Positions 8,606 to 18,375 of a stretch of DNA of 64,000 nucleotides are shown piece by piece. Location: assembly GCA_050953085.1 (NCBI GenBank), contig JBMNLX010000005.1, positions 248,001-312,000 of the forward strand, in the 5' to 3' direction. How positions within the stretch are numbered: the stretch's first letter is position 1; every line of letters starts with the position of its first letter. Below the pieces are notes generated by a model, which made no database searches, was not told where the DNA came from, and saw only the letters and a list, made by a program, of their open reading frames with translations. The DNA is from UBA3946 sp002385755 (lineage in GTDB: Bacteria; Bacillota_I; Bacilli_A; ML615J-28; CAG-698). Both the position numbers and the translations under genes were made by a program.

Positions 8606-8860
8606 ATGAAAGACACGATCGTTAAACTTTTTGACAAGGCCGACGAGTTTATCGCGAAATTTTTAGCCCCCATTATCAACAAAATAATAAATTTTTTAAG
8701 CCAAGGCGAATATACAATTTACGCGTTAATTACTGTTTTCGTGGGTATTATCTTATTGATTGGCCTGTTCAGGTGGGTCTTCAAAGGCACAAAATCATTT
8801 ATTTTCTTCTTGTTTTTGTTTGGCGCCGTTTTTGCCGTATGGTTATTTCTCGGCAAATAA
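8606..8860 (+). CDS. Small membrane protein of unknown function
   Basis: An 84-residue protein not recognised as a named family. An amphipathic N-terminal segment (residues 1-30) is followed by two predicted membrane helices, about residues 36-58 (YTIYALITVFVGIILLIGLF) and 64-82 (FIFFLFLFGAVFAVWLFL). AGAAGGAGAACGAGG lies directly before the ATG. It has its own promoter and is followed by an intrinsic terminator, so it is a separate transcription unit. Confidence 0.75.
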   Translation: MKDTIVKLFDKADEFIAKFLAPIINKIINFLSQGEYTIYALITVFVGIILLIGLFRWVFKGTKSFIFFLFLFGAVFAVWLFLGK

Positions 8861-8880
8861 GGCCCCCATACAATTGGAAG

Positions 8881-8978
8881 TTATAGTTTTTTAGGGTGAA
8901 AAACTATAACCATAACGAATGGACAAAAACGGATATTATCTCAAGAAGAGAACTATCTAGTGATAGTTCTTTTTTTTT
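8881..8978 (+). terminator. Hairpin plus intrinsic terminator before the ABC operon
   Basis: Two hairpins follow the small membrane protein gene. The first is an 11-bp AT-rich stem (8881-8891 with 8899-8909). The second, a 9-bp stem (8949-8957 with 8962-8970) with an 8-T tail, is a classical terminator. Nothing else is seen between here and the next promoter. Confidence 0.75.
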
Positions 8979-9039
8979 GAAGAAAAAATTATGTTAAATT
9001 GTTATTAATTAGCGAATGCTTTGTTTTTTGATATTTACA

Positions 9040-9069
9040 TTTACTTTGAATATAAGTCTATGTTATAAT
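9040..9069 (+). promoter_or_regulatory. Probable promoter of the ABC importer operon
   Basis: TTTACT (9040-9045), an 18-base spacer and TATAAT (9064-9069). The first gene starts 35 bases downstream. No clear catabolite-response element is visible. Confidence 0.5.
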
Positions 9070-9103
9070 TAAAGTAAGAAATAAAGGCACCGAGGAGAAA
9101 AAA

Positions 9104-10219
9104 ATGAATAAGGAAACTACCAAAGACGTTCCGGATAGGAATGATTTTCACAGCGGCGTCGCTGTGAAATTACAAAATTTGACGAAGGAATTTGTCGACA
9201 AAAAAGGGAAGGTTACGGTAGCGGTAAACAATTTTAACGTGACGATTCCCGCCGGAAAGCTTGTCGGTTTATTGGGGCCTTCGGGATGCGGTAAATCGAC
9301 AACGTTATATCTGATTTCCGGTTTGTACAAACCTAATGCCGGCGCGATATTTTTTGGCGACGAAGACGTTACAAACACGCCGCCGGAAAAGCGGGGAATC
9401 GGTTTGGTTTTTCAAAATTACGCGCTTTATCCGCACATGACGGTTAGGCAAAACATTATGTTTCCCTTGGAGAACGTGCGCGTACCGAAGAAGGAAGCGA
9501 TGGTCAGGGCGCAAAAGATGGCGGAGCTGGTTCATATCGGCGATTTAATGGATCGCAAACCTAACCAACTTTCCGGCGGCCAACAGCAAAGGGTCGCTAT
9601 CGCCCGGGCTTTGGTAAAGGAACCGCGCGTGTTGCTTTTGGACGAACCTTTGTCGAATTTGGACGCGCGACTGCGGCTGCAAACGCGCGAGGAGATAAGA
9701 AGAATTCAGAAGGAAACCGGGATCACGACGATTTTTGTCACGCACGATCAGGAAGAGGCTATGAGCATATCCGACGAGATAATTGTCATGAACGAGGGGC
9801 TGAAACAGCAAATCGGTCATCCGCAGGACGTGTATGAAGATCCCGTCAATATGTTCGTGGCCAAGTTTTTGGGGAACCCGCCGATTAACATCGTCCCCGG
9901 CAAACTAAAGGCGGGTAAATGCTTGCTAGATAACGGAGCGTTAATAGATTCAGGCATTAATCAACCGGATCAGGATGTTTTTATCGGATTAAGGCCGGAA
10001 TATTTAAAATTATCCGACAACGGAAAAATCGAAGCGACGGTCGACATGGTGGAACATATCGGCCGCGACACGATGCTTATATGCTTTTTAAACGGCATGG
10101 ATGTAAAAATCCGCGCCATTATTCCGAGCGAATACCGCTTGGTTCCGGGAGAGCAGGTTAAATTCGAATGCGCAAAACTTTTCGTCTTTAACAAATCCAC
10201 CGGGGAGAGATATAAATAA
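9104..10219 (+). CDS. ABC importer ATPase, MalK/UgpC/MsmK type
   Basis: The cytoplasmic ATPase of a carbohydrate-type ABC importer, 371 residues. Walker A GPSGCGKST, Q-loop VFQNYALYPHM, signature LSGGQQQRVAIARAL, Walker B VLLLDEPLSNLDA and switch His TIFVTHDQEEAM are all intact. The C-terminal third (after about residue 260) is a TOBE/OB regulatory domain with the GLRPEYL motif found in sugar importers. The stop overlaps the next ATG as TAATG. The substrate cannot be read from the ATPase; such ATPases can serve several importers. Confidence 0.95.
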   Translation: MNKETTKDVPDRNDFHSGVAVKLQNLTKEFVDKKGKVTVAVNNFNVTIPAGKLVGLLGPSGCGKSTTLYLISGLYKPNAGAIFFGDEDVTNTPPEKRGIGLVFQNYALYPHMTVRQNIMFPLENVRVPKKEAMVRAQKMAELVHIGDLMDRKPNQLSGGQQQRVAIARALVKEPRVLLLDEPLSNLDARLRLQTREEIRRIQKETGITTIFVTHDQEEAMSISDEIIVMNEGLKQQIGHPQDVYEDPVNMFVAKFLGNPPINIVPGKLKAGKCLLDNGALIDSGINQPDQDVFIGLRPEYLKLSDNGKIEATVDMVEHIGRDTMLICFLNGMDVKIRAIIPSEYRLVPGEQVKFECAKLFVFNKSTGERYK

Positions 10220-11187
10220 TGATAGAGTATAAGAAAGACGGCTGGCGCGCGGCGCTGGCTTTGGCCCCGATGATGCTTTTTATGTTGGTTTTTACTTTCT
10301 GGCCAATAATAAACTCATTTATCTGGGCTTTCCTAGACGACTTTTCCTACGGCGGTAGATCGATTTCCCACGGAGAGCTTGGCGGCTATCGCTGGATCAC
10401 CGGCGGTACGTTCATTAAAGTCGGCATCGCCAATTTTAAAACCGTCTTAACCGACCCGCTGTTTTGGCATGCGCTAAGGAACACCGCGATTATCGTTGTC
10501 GTGTCCGTGCCGCTCACGGTAATTATCGGCTTGGGAATCGCGGTCGCGTTAAATTCGATAAAGAAACTTCGCGGCTTTTTTCAAACGATATTTTTCTTAC
10601 CCTACGTGACCAACACGATTGCTCTCGGGATGGTCTTCGCCACCTTGTTCCATCAAAATTACGGCCTCGTGAACAAGTTATTCAATATGGTCGGGTTCGC
10701 CTGGATTAACGGAACGACGGCGACGGGGGTGACAGAGGTTACCTTCGCTTCGGCTTTGGTCGTTTTAACCGTGTATACCGTCTGGAACGGGCTCGCGTTT
10801 AAAATTATTGTTTTCTTGTCCGGCCTGCAAAGCATCGACAAACAATATTATCAGGCGGCGCAGGTTGACGCCACCCCGAGATGGCGGGTATTTACGAAAA
10901 TCACCGTTCCGCTGCTTTCGCCGATGATCTTATATATCACCATAACTTCCTTTATCGGCGCTTTTAAAGCATATTCCAGCGTTATCGCCATTTTCGGCAC
11001 CGGAAGATACGGCCCGGCCGGAAATTCGAATTTAATGATTACGGTTGTGGGTTATATTTACGATAAGATGGATGTCGGCGGGACGCCTTACGGAGTCGCG
11101 GCGGCGGCATCGTTAATCTTGTTTTTCATCATTCTGATTATTACCTTGCTACAATTGCAAATCAGCAAGAAAAGGGTCCATTATTAG
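10219..11187 (+). CDS. ABC importer permease, MalF/UgpA type
   Basis: A 322-residue membrane permease of a CUT1-type sugar or glycerol-phosphate importer. It has about six membrane helices, and the EAA-loop that docks to the ATPase is seen as YYQAAQVDATPRWRVFTKITVPLLSP (the AA...D...F..ITVP pattern). The ATG overlaps the ATPase stop, and the second permease follows after 11 bases with AGGAGG. Confidence 0.93.
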   Translation: MIEYKKDGWRAALALAPMMLFMLVFTFWPIINSFIWAFLDDFSYGGRSISHGELGGYRWITGGTFIKVGIANFKTVLTDPLFWHALRNTAIIVVVSVPLTVIIGLGIAVALNSIKKLRGFFQTIFFLPYVTNTIALGMVFATLFHQNYGLVNKLFNMVGFAWINGTTATGVTEVTFASALVVLTVYTVWNGLAFKIIVFLSGLQSIDKQYYQAAQVDATPRWRVFTKITVPLLSPMILYITITSFIGAFKAYSSVIAIFGTGRYGPAGNSNLMITVVGYIYDKMDVGGTPYGVAAAASLILFFIILIITLLQLQISKKRVHY

Positions 11188-11198
11188 GAGGAATCGGT

Positions 11199-12200
11199 AT
11201 GAACAGGGAAATGTATTTAAATCCGAAAGAATTAAAACTTTTCCGAACGAAGCAAATAATCGGCAAAGTTTTGACTTATCTATTCCTGACGCTAATGGCC
11301 CTTTATATTTTTGTGCCTTTTTACTGGATGATTATCAGTTCGTTAAAGGAAAGTTGGGAGATTACTTCCGACAGATTAACCTTATTGCCGGTTGACAGAT
11401 CTTGGAAAGCTTTGTGGCCGTGGGACTGGCAATGGAGCAATTATAAAGATTTGATTACCGGGATAAAGAAGGAAGCGGGATCAATCGGCGGGGAATGGAT
11501 GTTTAAGCCGATGTTGTTTCACTTGATGTTCAGAAACACTTTCCTGGTCGGTCTCTTTACGACCACGGGAACGGTGGTTTTGACCATTCTCGCCGCTTTC
11601 GCTTTTTCCCGTTTAAATTTTAAGGGGCGAGACTTGATTTTCGGGATATTCCTGATGACGATGATGATCCCGGGCGAGATATTCGTCGTTGGGAATTACT
11701 ACACGTTTTCCACGATTGGTTGGGTTCGCTCGGACAGTATCTGGAAAATTTTCGGGACGTTAACCTTGCCGTTTGTCGGCAGCGTCTTTTACACGTTTTT
11801 CCTAAGGCAGACTTTCCGCCAAATCCCCAACGAGCTTTATTTGGCCGCCAAAGTGGACGGCACTTCGGATTTTAAGTATCTTTGGAAAATCATGATACCG
11901 ATCGCGAGCGCGACGATTACGACGATAATTATCTTGAGCATGATCGGCGTGTGGAACGCCTTTGTCTGGCCGACGCTCGTAACGAACGCCGAAAACAGCA
12001 CCGCGGCGAATTATCACCTGCTGGTCAGCAACGGTTTGCTAGAAGGGTTAAGAAACGCGATCGACTCTTCCGGGGAAAAATCGATTCTGAACTTGCAAAT
12101 GGCCGGTTCCACAATGGTTACGGTTCCCCTTCTTATCGTGTTTTTCGCGTGTAAAAAATACATAATGCGCGGCGTTTCCCGCAGCGGCATTAAAGGATAA
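11199..12200 (+). CDS. ABC importer permease, MalG/UgpE type
   Basis: The second permease, 333 residues, with the N-terminal helix LTYLFLTLMALYIFVPFYWMI and the EAA-loop ELYLAAKVDGTSDFKYLWKIMIP near residue 210. It pairs with the preceding permease to form the channel. AGGAGGAATCGGT precedes the ATG. A long insertion (about residues 55-105) between helices 1 and 2 is periplasm-side by the positive-inside rule. Confidence 0.93.
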   Translation: MNREMYLNPKELKLFRTKQIIGKVLTYLFLTLMALYIFVPFYWMIISSLKESWEITSDRLTLLPVDRSWKALWPWDWQWSNYKDLITGIKKEAGSIGGEWMFKPMLFHLMFRNTFLVGLFTTTGTVVLTILAAFAFSRLNFKGRDLIFGIFLMTMMIPGEIFVVGNYYTFSTIGWVRSDSIWKIFGTLTLPFVGSVFYTFFLRQTFRQIPNELYLAAKVDGTSDFKYLWKIMIPIASATITTIIILSMIGVWNAFVWPTLVTNAENSTAANYHLLVSNGLLEGLRNAIDSSGEKSILNLQMAGSTMVTVPLLIVFFACKKYIMRGVSRSGIKG

Positions 12201-12225
12201 AAATATATAAATAAGGTGAGGATAT

Positions 12226-13719
12226 ATGAAGAAAAAAATTATAATTTTTATTTTATTTTTTGTTGGCGTTTATGCTTTAGTCGGTTGCGCCAAAATTTCC
12301 TCAATAGCTCGATTTGATTACGAGGTATTGAAGTATGAGGATATTGAGGACGAGAATATCACTATATCTTTCCGCGTCCGCTCGGGCGTTGTGTCCCAGG
12401 CTTTGCCGGATTTAATCAAGGCCTTTGAAAACCAATACCCGAATATCACGGTCGATCTTCAAACGGTCGGCGGCGATTACTCCGCTCTGTTAAAGACGAC
12501 GATCGGAGACATTAACAGCAATAACGCGCCCGATTTGATAATCGGCTATCCGGACCATTTCGCCAGTTATTTTTCCGCCGGCGCTTTGGTCAATCTACAA
12601 CAGTTTATCAATGACAAAGACGTCGGTTATACAAAGGCGGAATTGGAGGATTTTGTTGATGTTTATATGCCGGAAAACCGGGATTTTCACCCCGATTACC
12701 CCGAGGACTACTACGGCCTTCCCTTCAACAAATCGACGGAGGTGTTGGTCTATAACCGGACTTTCTTTAAGGAGCTATACGGCGATAATTATGTGAACAA
12801 AATCCCGCAGACGTGGGGGGAATTGGACACGTTAGGAAAAGAAATTATCCAAAAGGTTAAAAACGGCGATGCCGACGAGATTTTTGTTGAGTCGGTTTCG
12901 GGCAATAAAACCACGTACCTAAAGATGTCTGATTATTTGTCCGACAATCTTCCCGCCCCGCAGTTCTACCCCTTCAGTTATGACTCGAGCGACAACGCCT
13001 TTATTACCCTTGTCCGTCAGTTTGGCGGCAAATACACGGAACGCGTTCATATTGAAAAAGGGTACATACTCTTTGATAACGAAGAAGCAAAATCCGCTCT
13101 CGCGTATTTTCAAAATATGGCGAGACAAAGGGTCTTCGCCCTCGCGGCAAGCTTTAATAAAAAATACAACAGCGACCTTGTGGAAACGATTCAAGTCGTA
13201 ATGACCGTGGGGTCCTCGGCGGGAGTAGCCTACAACGCCTCCGGCCGATACGAATACGAGCTTGGCGCGGCGCCGATACCGTATTACAGCGAAGATAAAA
13301 AATTCGTTATCCAGCAGGGAACGAATATTGCGATGCTCAATCAAAACTCCGACGCGGAAAAACTAGCGGCTTGGTTGTTTATCAAGTTTATGCTTGAGCC
13401 GGAAAACACCGCCAAATTTGCAGTGAACACCGGCGGGTATTTGCCGGTCAGAACTTCCGCTTACGAGACCGAAGAATATAAAGAGTTTTTGGAAGACCCG
13501 GCGCTTGATCAAAAATTATGGTCCGAAGCCGTTAAAGTCGCCTTGAGTTATCCGGAGCGCGGCTTTACGATGTTCGTTGACCCGGCGTTTACCGGTTCCG
13601 CCGAGATTCGCGATACGGTCGGAGAACTGTTTACCGCCGTTATCGTAAGCAACGCCGATATTACGAAAAGAATCCAGCAAGCATACCGCGAACTTAAGCC
13701 TCACGTGAAGAATAATTAA
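12226..13719 (+). CDS. Extracellular solute-binding lipoprotein (family 1)
   Basis: The substrate-binding protein of the importer, 497 residues, anchored outside the membrane. The signal peptide is IIIFILFFVGVYALVGC with lipobox LVGC (Cys near 21). The mature part has the family 1 pattern: ISFRVRSGVVSQALPDLIKAFENQYPNITVDLQ, NAPDLIIGYPDH, and a C-terminal AAWLFIKFMLEPENTAKFA segment with GGYLPVR. AAGGTGAGGATAT lies before the ATG. The ligand is unknown; the neighbouring nuclease lipoproteins suggest, but do not prove, a nucleic-acid-derived or sugar substrate. Confidence 0.92.
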   Translation: MKKKIIIFILFFVGVYALVGCAKISSIARFDYEVLKYEDIEDENITISFRVRSGVVSQALPDLIKAFENQYPNITVDLQTVGGDYSALLKTTIGDINSNNAPDLIIGYPDHFASYFSAGALVNLQQFINDKDVGYTKAELEDFVDVYMPENRDFHPDYPEDYYGLPFNKSTEVLVYNRTFFKELYGDNYVNKIPQTWGELDTLGKEIIQKVKNGDADEIFVESVSGNKTTYLKMSDYLSDNLPAPQFYPFSYDSSDNAFITLVRQFGGKYTERVHIEKGYILFDNEEAKSALAYFQNMARQRVFALAASFNKKYNSDLVETIQVVMTVGSSAGVAYNASGRYEYELGAAPIPYYSEDKKFVIQQGTNIAMLNQNSDAEKLAAWLFIKFMLEPENTAKFAVNTGGYLPVRTSAYETEEYKEFLEDPALDQKLWSEAVKVALSYPERGFTMFVDPAFTGSAEIRDTVGELFTAVIVSNADITKRIQQAYRELKPHVKNN

Positions 13720-13737
13720 ACGAGAGGATGACAAACA

Positions 13738-15069
13738 ATGAAAAACACGCGATATTTAAGAAAATTTCTCCTTTTAATATTTGTCTTCTTTTTAGGCTTT
13801 TCGTTAGCGGCGTGCGTTAATACAGATAACGGCAACGGCGACGACAAAAAGCCGATTACGGTTGACGAACTTCAAACCGAATATACCGATGACTTAAGAT
13901 TAATCCATGAATACAAAAACAAGAACTTTTTGAACCACGGCATCGGCCGCGTGGATTTAGTCCGGGTCATTGACGGAGACACGGCGCATTTTTCCCCGCC
14001 GAGCGGGTTCGAGACGATTAAAATAAGACTGTTGGGCATCAACACCCCCGAATCAACGATCAGGATAATGCCTTGGGGACGGGCGGCGTCGGCTTTTGCC
14101 TCTCAAAAGTTGGAAAATGCCCATGAAATCGTCCTGGAGGCCGAAGAAGTCGGGAAACCGCCGGTTTTGGATACCACCGGAGACCGTTATTTGGGTTACG
14201 TTTGGTATCGTCCGGAAGAAGGCGCCGATTTACGGCTTTTGAATTTGGAAATCATCGAACAATGTTTCTCCTATTTCACGGGCGGCGACGCTTCCAAATA
14301 TTACGAGGTCTTTGACTTGGCGTTTCAAAAAGCTTATGAAACCAGGTTAAGGGTGTTCGGCGAGAAGGATCCCGATTTCAACTATGACACGGAAGTGGTT
14401 GAAGCGACCATCGCCGATTTGCGGGATAACTTCTCCAGTTATTCGACCGGCGTCACGATGAAACTGAAAGCCCAGGTAATAAGAAAAGTCGGGAGCAGCC
14501 TATACATTGAAGACTTGGAAGAAACTTTAAACGAAGACACGGGCGAGTCCTCAAAAGCGGGCATCTTCCTGTATCATTCTTTCGCGAGCGGGATGGAAGT
14601 GATTAAGATTGGCGACGTTATCGAATTTAATTGCCAGGCCGCCGATACCACGGATTACGGCAGGCAGCTCGTTAACCCGCATAAGATTAGAATCAGGGAT
14701 TCCGGCACCGAAGTGATGATCCGCGACGTGGACGAGGATGCGGAAAGCCTTCAGAGTTATGAAGGATATGTCGTGAGGATTAAAGAATTTACCGTGGAGT
14801 ATGTCGGCAAACCCGCCGCCGCTAACGGAGCCTACACGATCAGGGGCACGCTGAAAAGCGGCGCCGAGGTACAGGTTAGGGTTGACGGCGACGTCACGCC
14901 CAAACTTTCCCGCGAATTCATCGTTGTCGGGAAGAAGTATGATGTTATCGGCGGCGTAAGCAAATATGTTAACCCGTTTGAAAACAACAAAGTATATTAT
15001 CAAATCAAACTTGGAAATATTACGGAAGATACGATTAATGATTTCGTGTTGAGCGCGAATCAAGAATAA
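13738..15069 (+). CDS. Secreted thermonuclease lipoprotein with OB-fold domains
   Basis: A 443-residue lipoprotein (signal FLLLIFVFFLGFSLAAC, lipobox Cys near 29). Residues about 60-220 are a staphylococcal-nuclease domain: VDLVRVIDGDTAHF, then IRLLGINTPES supplying the Arg and Glu equivalent to SNase R35 and E43, and GDRYLGYVW supplying the R87 equivalent. Thus all three catalytic residues appear present. The C-terminal half has two OB-fold-like units (TVEYVGKPAAANGAYTIRG region and the preceding VIRKVGSSLYIED region) like those in the wall nuclease YhcR. The gene lies 18 bases after the binding-protein gene with GAGAGGATG upstream. A role in digesting extracellular nucleic acid is inference. 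Confidence 0.88.
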   Translation: MKNTRYLRKFLLLIFVFFLGFSLAACVNTDNGNGDDKKPITVDELQTEYTDDLRLIHEYKNKNFLNHGIGRVDLVRVIDGDTAHFSPPSGFETIKIRLLGINTPESTIRIMPWGRAASAFASQKLENAHEIVLEAEEVGKPPVLDTTGDRYLGYVWYRPEEGADLRLLNLEIIEQCFSYFTGGDASKYYEVFDLAFQKAYETRLRVFGEKDPDFNYDTEVVEATIADLRDNFSSYSTGVTMKLKAQVIRKVGSSLYIEDLEETLNEDTGESSKAGIFLYHSFASGMEVIKIGDVIEFNCQAADTTDYGRQLVNPHKIRIRDSGTEVMIRDVDEDAESLQSYEGYVVRIKEFTVEYVGKPAAANGAYTIRGTLKSGAEVQVRVDGDVTPKLSREFIVVGKKYDVIGGVSKYVNPFENNKVYYQIKLGNITEDTINDFVLSANQE

Positions 15070-15087
15070 ATAAGGAGGACAAAATTT

Positions 15088-18000
15088 GTGACATTTATTA
15101 AAAAGAATGCTCAAAAACTTATGTTATTCGTGTTTTTGGCTTTGACCGTTCTATTTTTCGCGGCGTGCGATAAAAAACCAAGCGCCGACGAAAAAATGGT
15201 GGAGGAAGCCATAAACTCAATAGCGATAATAATTGAGCGAAAAACATTCAAGATACCGAGAAACACGACGATTAAACACAATTTGGAAATCGTGTGGGAA
15301 TTGGAATGCGAAGACGGAACGGCCAAACTTGAAAAGCGCGGCGAATTTTGGTATGTTGTGATGACGCCGACGCCATATGAGGAAAACGAGGAAGGCGAAC
15401 AGATTAACGACTGGGGTTACGCCAAACTTAAGGCGACCGTTTCAAAAGGGAAATACTCAAAAACCAGGGAATGGGACGTGGATGTCCCCCCGGGCGATAA
15501 AATAATCCCGATTAGCGAGATTAAAACGGAATATCAAAATAACGATCCGGTCGAGCTTACTGACGTGTTGGTGGTTCACCGCATCGAGGGCCAAGGTTTT
15601 CTTGTTCAGGACGAAACCGGCGCAATCTACATTTATGACCGCGGAAACGCCAGCGACGTGAAAGTCGGCGACATCGTTTCAATCGAAGGGAAGATCAGTT
15701 TCTACGGCGACGCCATTCAGGTTTCTGATCCCGAGGTTTTGGTTAGTTTAAGCGACGAGCCCGTAAGTTATGAAGACGCTCCGGAGAAGACGGTTGCCGA
15801 GATACTCGCGCTTGACACCGAAGACCAAGGGAACTTTTACGTGCTTTATAAACTTGAAGGCTATGTCCGCCAAAGCAAATCCGGCAGCTATGATCGCTTC
15901 CATATCGAGGCGGGCGGCCAACAAATTATGCTGCATTATAACGCCCTTTCGAAAGCGACCGAAAACGAGCTCAAAGAGTTAAAAGATAAGTATATATCTT
16001 TCTGCGCTTATACGTATGTCCGGAATCAACAAAAAATGACTTTGATGATCTTGCCGGATACGATAGAGGAGATAGAAGAGCCGGAACTGACCGACGAAGA
16101 AAAAGTCGACTTGGCGGTAGATTACCTTACCGCGACGTATGACGGAAAAACTTTCTATAATGATTTGGATTTGATTACGAAAGACGCCCGCAACGTAACG
16201 ATTTCTTGGTCTTCTAACAAACCCAACGTAATCAGCAATCAAGGAAAACTTACGATGCCGGATACCGATACCGAAGTGACCCTAACCGCGACCGTAATTT
16301 TCGGCGCCAGCGAGAAGGAAGTTACAATTAAGGTCATCGCTAAAGGGGTTGCGCTTTCGACGGTAAAACAGGCGATCGATTTAATAGATAACGGCGATTT
16401 GGATTTTGTAAGAACCGTCGGCGTTATTATCGGCCTCGACCAACAAGGCAATTATTATGTCGCGGATGAGACGGGCGTGATATTTGTTCAGGATAATATC
16501 GGAGACCTTGCCGTCGGAAATAAGGTAGAAATCCTCGGCAAAGGCAAAGTCGACAACCGTTCTTCGAAATATATCCGGATGATTTACGATGTTTATACCG
16601 TGAAAAAGGTTGACAATGACAATCACGACGATCCGTTGACCTATGCGGACGCCGCGGTTTCCGATTTTGATTTTACGATCACCTCGGCGAACATCAAAAC
16701 CGCCGTCCCGGGCGAAGAGTTGTACGGAAAAGGATTGTTGTTTGAGGGATATATCGTCCTTGTCGGAGACAAGGTATATCTCGTTGACGAACTTGGCGAG
16801 GACGCGCAAACCATTTACGTGACAGATCAGTCCAAGTCTATCGGTTCGCTAAAGAACCTTGCGGAATCCAAGGTCACGCTTAAGATTTTGGTATACGGGT
16901 ACAGCGTTGACGAGGGTTGGATACTCGGATTTCTTGGCAGAACCGGCGACTTAGAGCTTAGCGAGGATCTTAGCGACCAGCAAAAAATCTCGATAGCCGT
17001 AGAGGATATCTTGGGTATCGTAAAGGATGGCGACGATGTTGACGCGGATTTGAACTTTGTGACAGAGGCAAGGGATTCGCTAATCGAAGGCGTCAAATAC
17101 GTTTGGACTACCAATAATCTTGCGGTAATCGACGCCACCGGAAAATTCACGGCGCCCGCCGAAGACACAGCGGTAAAAATCACAGTTAAAATTTACTTGA
17201 GCGGCGACACGAGCGGCGAAGCCGACCATACCGTGGAAATCAACGTCACGGCTTTGGCCGACATGCAAAGAATTTCCGACATTAAGAAATTAAGCGTTGG
17301 AACCGAAATCGAGATCACCGGCGTTGTAGCTTTCGTTTTCGAAAGCGGGTTCATTTTAACCGACAGGACCGGAGGCCTTTACGTGTACGGAACGCAATCG
17401 GCAGCGGTGGTTTCCGTTGGCGACAAGGTATACGTCACGGGCGAATTGGATCTTCTTAACAAAGTTCCCGATACTGTGCAAGTGAAATTCCCCGAGGTCG
17501 AAATATTGTCTTCCGACAATCCGGTCGACTTTACGAACCCGATAGAAGTTACGGTTGAGGAACTGCTCGCATGGGATCGCTTCGATATGGATAATCATTA
17601 TAAACTGATCAAAACCGAAGGATATGTACGCGAGATAACAAGCGGTAGTTATACCAACTATTATCTCGAAGACATCTTGGGCAACCAGGTAATGTTCCAT
17701 TTCTTCGCGTTGGATGACAACCTTGAAAGCCAACTCGCGGCTTTGAAAGACAAATATATTTCGTTAACCACCTATACTTTTTCCATTTATCAAAGTCAGT
17801 TAACGATTATGTATTTGCCGGAATTGGCAGAGGAAAAAGTTGCTCCCGATCTTACCGCGGAACAAAAACTCGCGATCGCCCGCGCGGAAATTGACAAAAT
17901 CGTAGTCGAAGGCGCGAAAGTTAATTACAACTTGACGTTTATCGGGGAAACGAATAACGATAGAATATCGGGGGCCAAATATGTTTGGACCGTCGACAGA

Positions 18001-18375
18001 ACCGATATTTTCGATAGCGAAGGCGTCTTCACCGAGCCTGACGAGGACACCCCGGTTAAGATTACGGTTAAAGTTTATCTGAGCGGAGAGGTTGAGGGCG
18101 AGCCGGACGCGACGTGGGAGATAAATGTAACGGCCACACCGGTGCCCGTGGTTGATTCCGATTTATTCATTAGCGAATATTCGGAAGGATCCAGTTTAAT
18201 AAGTATATCGAGATTTATAACCCGACTGTCGGTCGCCATTGACTTAAGCGGTTATTCGCTGGCGCTTTATTCCAACGGCGCTACCGAGCCGAAGACAATG
18301 CAGTTGGTAGGCACACTGAGCGCCGGGCGCAACGTTTGTCGTTGCGCATGCGGACGCAGAGTCACACAATCTTAA
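15088..18375 (+). CDS. Giant lipoprotein with OB-fold, atypical Ig-like and lamin-tail domains
   Basis: The uninterrupted frame encodes 1095 residues, starting at a GTG after TAAGGAGGACA. The signal peptide ends in the lipobox FFAAC. The mature protein alternates OB-fold units (GFLVQDETGAIYIYDRG, NYYVADETGVIFVQD, GFILTDRTGGLYVYG) with atypical bacterial Ig-like units (TISWSSNKPNVISNQG, YVWTTNNLAVIDATGKF, YVWTVDRTDIFDSEGVF). The last part, from about residue 1020 (LFISEYSEGSS...DLSGYSLALYSNGATEP), is a lamin-tail domain. No catalytic domain is recognised; these modules are common in YhcR-like nucleases, so it probably binds or presents nucleic acid or a partner nuclease at the surface. The frame is disrupted near the end by several indels, described under the next entry. 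Confidence 0.85.
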   Translation: MTFIKKNAQKLMLFVFLALTVLFFAACDKKPSADEKMVEEAINSIAIIIERKTFKIPRNTTIKHNLEIVWELECEDGTAKLEKRGEFWYVVMTPTPYEENEEGEQINDWGYAKLKATVSKGKYSKTREWDVDVPPGDKIIPISEIKTEYQNNDPVELTDVLVVHRIEGQGFLVQDETGAIYIYDRGNASDVKVGDIVSIEGKISFYGDAIQVSDPEVLVSLSDEPVSYEDAPEKTVAEILALDTEDQGNFYVLYKLEGYVRQSKSGSYDRFHIEAGGQQIMLHYNALSKATENELKELKDKYISFCAYTYVRNQQKMTLMILPDTIEEIEEPELTDEEKVDLAVDYLTATYDGKTFYNDLDLITKDARNVTISWSSNKPNVISNQGKLTMPDTDTEVTLTATVIFGASEKEVTIKVIAKGVALSTVKQAIDLIDNGDLDFVRTVGVIIGLDQQGNYYVADETGVIFVQDNIGDLAVGNKVEILGKGKVDNRSSKYIRMIYDVYTVKKVDNDNHDDPLTYADAAVSDFDFTITSANIKTAVPGEELYGKGLLFEGYIVLVGDKVYLVDELGEDAQTIYVTDQSKSIGSLKNLAESKVTLKILVYGYSVDEGWILGFLGRTGDLELSEDLSDQQKISIAVEDILGIVKDGDDVDADLNFVTEARDSLIEGVKYVWTTNNLAVIDATGKFTAPAEDTAVKITVKIYLSGDTSGEADHTVEINVTALADMQRISDIKKLSVGTEIEITGVVAFVFESGFILTDRTGGLYVYGTQSAAVVSVGDKVYVTGELDLLNKVPDTVQVKFPEVEILSSDNPVDFTNPIEVTVEELLAWDRFDMDNHYKLIKTEGYVREITSGSYTNYYLEDILGNQVMFHFFALDDNLESQLAALKDKYISLTTYTFSIYQSQLTIMYLPELAEEKVAPDLTAEQKLAIARAEIDKIVVEGAKVNYNLTFIGETNNDRISGAKYVWTVDRTDIFDSEGVFTEPDEDTPVKITVKVYLSGEVEGEPDATWEINVTATPVPVVDSDLFISEYSEGSSLISISRFITRLSVAIDLSGYSLALYSNGATEPKTMQLVGTLSAGRNVCRCACGRRVTQS